From JBELMB01 sp042088665 (GTDB lineage: Bacteria; Pseudomonadota; Alphaproteobacteria; Rhodobacterales; Rhodobacteraceae): 64,000 nucleotides of DNA. Within the stretch, counting starts at the first letter, position 1. Every line of letters begins with the position of its first letter. Location: assembly GCA_042088665.1 (NCBI GenBank), contig JBELMB010000007.1, positions 1 through 64,000 on the forward strand, read 5' to 3'. The position numbers were made by a program, and so were the translations under genes. Below the pieces are notes generated by a model that had not been told where the DNA came from, did not search any database, and saw nothing but the letters and a program-made list of their open reading frames with translations. Below are positions 59,561 through 64,000 of this stretch, one piece after another.

Positions 59561-59666
59561 AAAGATCGTAAATCAAAGTGAGCGACTTCACAATTCTGGG
59601 ATTTTCCATTTCCAATCAGACACTTGAATGCGATTTCGTTTTTGCTCGCCCGGTGCCCCCAAAAGC

Positions 59667-59682
59667 TGGCACACCCGCCTCA
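59667..59682 (+). promoter_or_regulatory. Candidate sigma-54 promoter for rtcB
   Basis: TGGCAC at 59667-59672 matches the -24 element exactly, with CCTCA at 59678-59682 in -12 register (consensus TTGCA; only the last two bases match). It lies about 107 bases before rtcB. RtcR is an obligate sigma-54 activator, so a -24/-12 promoter is expected here. Confidence 0.5.
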
Positions 59683-59788
59683 CCAAGAAGAGAGAGACCA
59701 GACAGCAACGGATGATCCGCATCCCGAACCGCGGCAGGCCGGGCCCATTCCCGGTCTGCCGCACCGTCACCCCTGATTTCGGGGACCA

Positions 59789-61219
59789 ATGACAAAGGAT
59801 ATGACGATGGACGAATTGACGATGACACCACTCACCGGTCGCGACCTGAAGGCATGGGGCCATGCCCCGGGCCCGCAGTTCCCGGACCTTCTGGCCCGCG
59901 CCAACGCCCTTTTGGCGCAGGGCGCTTCCCGCGAAACGATCCGCGACAGGCTCACACAGGAGATCCCGCCGGTGCCGGAGCACATCCCGCTGCACGCCGA
60001 GGGCGCGATCCCGTTTCACGAAAACATCACGCCCGCCGATGCGGATGAGGTCGCGAACCTCGCCAAGGTGCGCGAGACGATGTGCGCCGTGATGCGGACG
60101 CCGACGGTGGTTGGCGGTGCCTTGATGCCCGATGCCTGCCCCGCAGGTCCGGTCGGCACAATCCCCGTGGGCGGGGTTGTTGCCGCGCGCAACGCCATTC
60201 ATCCCGGCATGCATTCGGCGGACATCTGCTGTTCGCTGATGCTGTCTGACCTTGGCGCGGCAGATCCAGCGGCGGTGCTGGATTCTGCGGCCTCCGTCAC
60301 TCACTTCGGGCCGGGCGGACGGCCGCAGGGGCAGCGGTTCAGCGTATCGCTGGACCTGCTCGACGGCTTTCGTGCGAACCCGTTCCTGAACAGCGCAAAG
60401 ACCCTTCAGGCGGCGCAGGACCACATGGGCACGCAGGGCGATGGCAACCATTTTCTGTTTGTTGGCCGTTCGCGTCTGACCGGCCATACGGTGCTGGTGA
60501 CCCATCATGGATCACGCGGTCCGGGGGCAAAGCTTTACAAGGCCGGGATGGAGGTCGCCGAAGCGCACCGCAAGGCGCACTCCCCCGAAACGCTGAAGCA
60601 GAACGCCTGGATCCCGGCAGACAGCGAAGCTGGTCGGGCGTACTGGGACGCGCTGCAACTGATCCGCACCTGGACCAAGGCCAACCATAACGGGATCCAT
60701 CAGGCCACCATGATGGCGGCCGGTGCCTCTGCGGGGGAGCGGTTCTGGAACGAGCACAACTTCGTGTTCCGGCGCGGCGATCTCTACCTGCATGGCAAGG
60801 GGGCGACGCCAGGCTGGACAGGCTTTGCGCCGGATGCGGATGCTGGCGGGCGGACGATCATACCGCTGAACATGGCGGAACCCATTCTGATCGTGCGCGG
60901 TACGGACGCCCCATCCAGCTGGGGGTTCAGCCCGCATGGTGCGGGGCGCAACTGGTCGCGGACAGAGCATATGCGCCGTCTGGGCACCAAGACACCGGCA
61001 GAGGCGCTGGCCGAAGAGACCAAAGGGCTCGACCTCCGGTTCTTTGCCGGAAAGGTCGACGCCTCCGAGCTGCCGTCGAGCTACAAGCCCGCGGCAGCGG
61101 TGGAGGCGCAGATTTCAGCCTTTGGTCTTGCAGAGATCGTGGACCGGATTGACCCATACGGCTGCATCATGGCCGGAGACATGCCGCGATTCACCCGGCG
61201 ACCAAAGGGCCGCCGCTGA
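59789..61219 (+). CDS. rtcB: RNA-splicing ligase RtcB (3'-phosphate RNA ligase)
   Basis: 476 aa from ATG 59789; an ATG at 59807 has the better-placed AAGGA and may be used. Metal and guanylylation motifs are present: HPGMHSADICCSL (Asp and Cys ligands of the Mn site), GTQGDGNHFLFVG, VTHHGSRGPG, YLHGKGATP and SPHGAGRNWSR with the His that forms the GMP adduct. It joins 2',3'-cyclic phosphate or 3'-phosphate ends to 5'-OH RNA ends. No rtcA cyclase gene follows; an ABC transporter does. Confidence 0.95.
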   Translation: MTKDMTMDELTMTPLTGRDLKAWGHAPGPQFPDLLARANALLAQGASRETIRDRLTQEIPPVPEHIPLHAEGAIPFHENITPADADEVANLAKVRETMCAVMRTPTVVGGALMPDACPAGPVGTIPVGGVVAARNAIHPGMHSADICCSLMLSDLGAADPAAVLDSAASVTHFGPGGRPQGQRFSVSLDLLDGFRANPFLNSAKTLQAAQDHMGTQGDGNHFLFVGRSRLTGHTVLVTHHGSRGPGAKLYKAGMEVAEAHRKAHSPETLKQNAWIPADSEAGRAYWDALQLIRTWTKANHNGIHQATMMAAGASAGERFWNEHNFVFRRGDLYLHGKGATPGWTGFAPDADAGGRTIIPLNMAEPILIVRGTDAPSSWGFSPHGAGRNWSRTEHMRRLGTKTPAEALAEETKGLDLRFFAGKVDASELPSSYKPAAAVEAQISAFGLAEIVDRIDPYGCIMAGDMPRFTRRPKGRR

Positions 61220-61224
61220 GCCTG

Positions 61225-61249
61225 ACCTGCCCCTTCCCAGGGGGCAGGT
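61225..61249 (+). terminator. Hairpin after rtcB
   Basis: A perfect 9-bp stem, ACCTGCCCC / GGGGCAGGT, with a 7-base loop starts five bases after the rtcB stop and is followed by CTTTGG. The T run is short, so termination may be weak. Confidence 0.7.
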
Positions 61250-61505
61250 CTTTGGCATTTGGAATCAGCTTTGCCCCCTGCCCTGCAACCGGGCCTTGCG
61301 ACCGACAGAACGGCGCGCACCGCTGGAGCGGCTTGATATCCTTTGCGAAATTCAACGCCACCTTCCGTCACGCGGGCTTTCCCGGGCACCAAGGCCAGAC
61401 CAAAGGCAATTCGGCACCCCGAAAATCTAAAGCTCCATAATTTTAAATTAAAACATATGATTACCCCATACACCGCAAGCGCATATTCGATTTTTGATGT
61501 ACGCC

Positions 61506-61530
61506 CCTCAAGACAATTGTTGACTTGAGG
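61506..61530. promoter_or_regulatory. Candidate operator upstream of the sugar ABC operon
   Basis: CCTCAAG-N11-CTTGAGG is a perfect 7-bp inverted repeat centred on a CAATTG-like core. It is flanked by two direct copies of ACGCCCCTCA (61501-61510 and 61532-61541). It overlaps the likely -35 element, a typical place for a repressor. Confidence 0.6.
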
Positions 61531-61547
61531 CACGCCCCTCATTTACC
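61520..61547 (+). promoter_or_regulatory. Candidate sigma-70 promoter of the ABC operon
   Basis: TTGACT at 61520-61525 and TTTACC at 61542-61547, 16 bases apart, about 45 bases before the binding-protein start. An AT-rich block lies upstream (about 61430-61465). Confidence 0.5.
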
Positions 61548-61591
61548 GTTTGGTCAGAGCGCGGAAGATGCGCCAGACCTGGGAGGACTTC

Positions 61592-62911
61592 ATGAAAAAC
61601 CTGAAAGTCGCCGTTTCCGGCGTAGCGATGACATGTGCCCTGACGGCCGCGAGCATGGCGTCGGCAGACGAACTGACGCTGTGCTGGGCAGCATGGGACC
61701 CGGCCAACGCGCTGGTGGAACTGTCCAAGGAGTTCGAGGCCCAGTCAGGCCATACGATGAACTTCGAATTCGTGCCTTGGCCCAACTTTGCCGACCGGAT
61801 GCTCAACGAGCTGAACTCCGGTGGCAAGCTGTGTGACCTGCTGATCGGCGACAGCCAGTGGATCGGTGGCGGCGCGGAAAACGGCCACTACGTCAAGCTG
61901 AACGATTTCTTTGACGCCGAAGGCATCAGCATGGACGATTTCGCCCCGGCGACCGTTTATGCCTATTCGACCTGGCCCAAGGGCTCGCCGAACTATTACG
62001 CGCTGCCCGCCATGGGCGACGCCAATGGCTGGTTCTACCGCAAGGACTGGTTCGGCCGCGAAGACATCAAGGCCGCCTACAAGGAAGCCACAGGCGAAGA
62101 CCTGCGCGAGCCGCAGTCCCAGACGGAAATGCTGCAGATCGCGCAGTTCTTTCAGGGACGCGAGATCGACGGCAAGACCGTTTACGGCGCCGCCATCTTT
62201 ACCGAGCGTGGCTCGGAAGGCATCACCATGGGTGTGACCTCGGCGCTGTACCCTTGGGGTTTCAAGTATGAGAACACACCGGGTTCTTACGACATGGAAG
62301 GCGCGGTCAACTCGCCCGAAGCCGTTGAAGGCCTTGAATTCTATAAAGAGTTCTACAAGACCGCGACGCCTCCGGGCTATACCAACTCCTACATGGGGGA
62401 AAGCCTCGACGCCTTCAAATCCGGTCAGGTGGCGATGGCAATGAACTGGTTCGCCTTCTTCCCGGGTCTCTACGCGGATCCGAACACCGGTGGCGACAAG
62501 ATCGACTTCTTCGTGAACCCGCCGCAGAACCAGCCCGCTTCGACACTCGGCGGACAGGGCATCTCTGTTGTGTCCTACTCCGACAAGCAGGAAGCCGCGC
62601 TGGACTACATCAAGTGGTTCTCCAACCCCGAGGTGCAGGCCAAGTGGTGGGAACTGGGCGGCTATTCCGCGCATAACGCCGTGCTTCAGGACCCCGGTTT
62701 TGTCGAAAGCCAGCCTTTCGCAGGCGACTTCCTCGAAGCCATGGATGCGGTGCAGGACTTCTGGCAGGAGCCGGCCTATGCCGAACTGCTGCTGGCCATG
62801 CAGAAGCGCATTCATGACTACGTGGTCGCCGATGTGGGCACCGCACAGGAAGCACTGGACAAGCTGATCGAAGACTGGACCGAAGTCTTCGAAGACGAAG
62901 GCAAGCTCTAA
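61592..62911 (+). CDS. Carbohydrate ABC transporter, periplasmic binding protein
   Basis: A 439-aa protein starting MKNLKVAVSGVAMTCALTAA, with GGGAGG before ATG. A signal peptide ends at SMASA. The fold is solute-binding family 1: LTLCWAAWDPANALVELSKE, DLLIGDSQWIGGGAENGHYV, YYALPAMGDANGWFYRKDWF and WKFSN-type hinge residues (DYIKWFSNPEVQAKWW). It delivers a sugar or polyol to the permeases encoded next. The ligand cannot be read from sequence. Confidence 0.93.
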   Translation: MKNLKVAVSGVAMTCALTAASMASADELTLCWAAWDPANALVELSKEFEAQSGHTMNFEFVPWPNFADRMLNELNSGGKLCDLLIGDSQWIGGGAENGHYVKLNDFFDAEGISMDDFAPATVYAYSTWPKGSPNYYALPAMGDANGWFYRKDWFGREDIKAAYKEATGEDLREPQSQTEMLQIAQFFQGREIDGKTVYGAAIFTERGSEGITMGVTSALYPWGFKYENTPGSYDMEGAVNSPEAVEGLEFYKEFYKTATPPGYTNSYMGESLDAFKSGQVAMAMNWFAFFPGLYADPNTGGDKIDFFVNPPQNQPASTLGGQGISVVSYSDKQEAALDYIKWFSNPEVQAKWWELGGYSAHNAVLQDPGFVESQPFAGDFLEAMDAVQDFWQEPAYAELLLAMQKRIHDYVVADVGTAQEALDKLIEDWTEVFEDEGKL

Positions 62912-63001
62912 GCGACCTCGGGCAAGGCCGGGCCCTCCCGGCTTTGCCCCTCCCTCCGGAGGAGGCTCCGGAAATTTTCCATTCACAGTTGGACGGGCCA
63001 G

Positions 63002-63949
63002 ATGTCACCATCGCCGGTTGATCGCGTTGCCGAGGCAACGCCCAAGAAAGTTGCGCGCCGCGTCAGGGGATTGTCGGATCGCGCCATCGCATGGATCTTC
63101 GTGGCACCCACGATCTTCCTGCTGTTGGCGATCAACATCTTCCCTTTGATCTGGACGATTCAGCTGAGCTTTACAGACTACAAGGCCAACCGGATCAACC
63201 GCGAGATCAAGGACATCGGGTTTCGCAACTACGAACGGATCCTGACGGACAGCGACATCTGGCTGAACATGCAGGCCACGGCGCATTTCCTGTTCTGGAC
63301 GATCTTTTTCCAGGTGCTGATCGGCTTTCTGCTGGCCTGGCTGATCCACCGCAATTTCAAGGGCAATGCCTTCTGGACCACGGTGATTGTCCTGCCGATG
63401 ATGCTGTCCCCGGCGGTCGTGGGCAACTTCTGGAAGTTCCTGTACCAACCGCAGATCGGCCTGTTCAACTACATCGTGACCTTCTTCACCGGAGGAGAGG
63501 CATCCAGTTTCGAGATGCTGGGCAGCGTGAACCTCGCGCCGTGGTCCATCGTCATCGTCGATACCTGGATGTGGACGCCCTTCGTGATGCTGATCTGTCT
63601 GGCAGGGCTGCGCAGCATTCCAAGCTACATCTATGAGGCCGCAGAGATCGATCGCGCCTCGCAGTTCCGGCAATTCTGGACGATCACGGTGCCCATGGTC
63701 CTGCCCTTCCTGATGCTGGCGGTCCTGTTCCGCGGGATCGAGAACTTCAAGATGTTCGACCTCGTGGTGCAGCTGACCGGTGGCGGACCCGGCTCTGTGA
63801 CCGAACTGACCTCGATCAACCTCAAGCGCGAAGCCTTTGAGAAGTGGCGCACCGGCTATGCCTCTGCCTATGCCATCATCCTCTTCGTGACCGTCTTTGG
63901 CCTGGCCTCGATCTACGTGAAGGCCCTCAACAAGGTGAAAGAGAGATGA
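63002..63949 (+). CDS. Carbohydrate ABC transporter permease (MalF/UgpA-type)
   Basis: A 315-aa protein with six membrane helices (AIAWIFVAPTIFLLLAINIF is the first) and the permease EAA loop YIYEAAEIDRASQFRQFWTI near residue 205-225, the docking site for the ATPase. It lies 90 bases after the binding protein. Its stop overlaps the next permease start as ATGA. Confidence 0.94.
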   Translation: MSPSPVDRVAEATPKKVARRVRGLSDRAIAWIFVAPTIFLLLAINIFPLIWTIQLSFTDYKANRINREIKDIGFRNYERILTDSDIWLNMQATAHFLFWTIFFQVLIGFLLAWLIHRNFKGNAFWTTVIVLPMMLSPAVVGNFWKFLYQPQIGLFNYIVTFFTGGEASSFEMLGSVNLAPWSIVIVDTWMWTPFVMLICLAGLRSIPSYIYEAAEIDRASQFRQFWTITVPMVLPFLMLAVLFRGIENFKMFDLVVQLTGGGPGSVTELTSINLKREAFEKWRTGYASAYAIILFVTVFGLASIYVKALNKVKER

Positions 63950-64000
63950 GCGCCGTATCCATCAACGAAGCCACGCCGCGCGCCAAATGGGTCGCAGGTG
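63946..64000 (+). CDS. Second ABC permease, N-terminal fragment (right edge)
   Basis: The ATG at 63946 overlaps the previous stop. The visible part reads MSAVSINEATPRAKWVAG and runs off the window. Position and the ATGA coupling indicate the partner (MalG/UgpE-type) permease. Confidence 0.7.
   Translation, partial: MSAVSINEATPRAKWVAG

Overview
The window looks like chromosomal DNA of a high-GC alphaproteobacterium, most likely Rhodobacterales (Roseobacter group). The pointers are a ribB-ribH-nusB block, an mmcB gene under a GTTC-N7-GTTC LexA box, a tRNA-His with no encoded G-1 and with A73, and several small proteins that look Rhodobacterales-specific.

Region 1 (1-44526) is one large surface-protein locus. 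A 10,890-residue LEPR-XLL-type protein (10276-42948, minus strand) heads a tightly packed set of genes. In transcription order these are a DUF3467 protein, a protein with two GAF-like domains plus an HlyD adaptor, a PqqD-like/M50/HlyD membrane protein, a shortened SecA paralogue, a second HlyD-type adaptor, an unrecognised 247-aa protein, and an FG-GAP/VCBS repeat protein that runs off the left edge. Several junctions overlap as ATGA, which suggests co-translation. Divergently across a 258-bp gap lies a TPR plus beta-barrel protein resembling Slam/DUF560 outer-membrane exporters. No HlyB-type ABC exporter, TolC, TpsB or autotransporter barrel is present. My main proposal is that these genes form a dedicated, uncharacterised export pathway for the giant protein: SecA-like motor, HlyD adaptors, an M50 membrane component and possibly the Slam-like barrel.

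Region 2 (44527-53337) is ordinary core chromosome. It holds tRNA-His, a GNAT acetyltransferase, a small conserved protein, mmcB, a membrane protein coupled to a ClpP-fold periplasmic protein, a possible 6S RNA, a small membrane protein, nusB-ribH-ribB, a zinc-ribbon protein, rlmB and tRNA-Tyr.

Region 3 (53338-55042) is a decayed, lower-GC patch just after tRNA-Tyr. It contains a DUF6155 gene broken by one in-frame TAA and a possible oxidoreductase tail with stops.

Region 4 (55043-64000) carries a zinc-type MDR oxidoreductase, a DUF3179 protein, the divergent RNA-repair pair rtcR/rtcB, and the start of a carbohydrate ABC-transporter operon (binding protein, permease, start of a second permease) that continues past the right edge.
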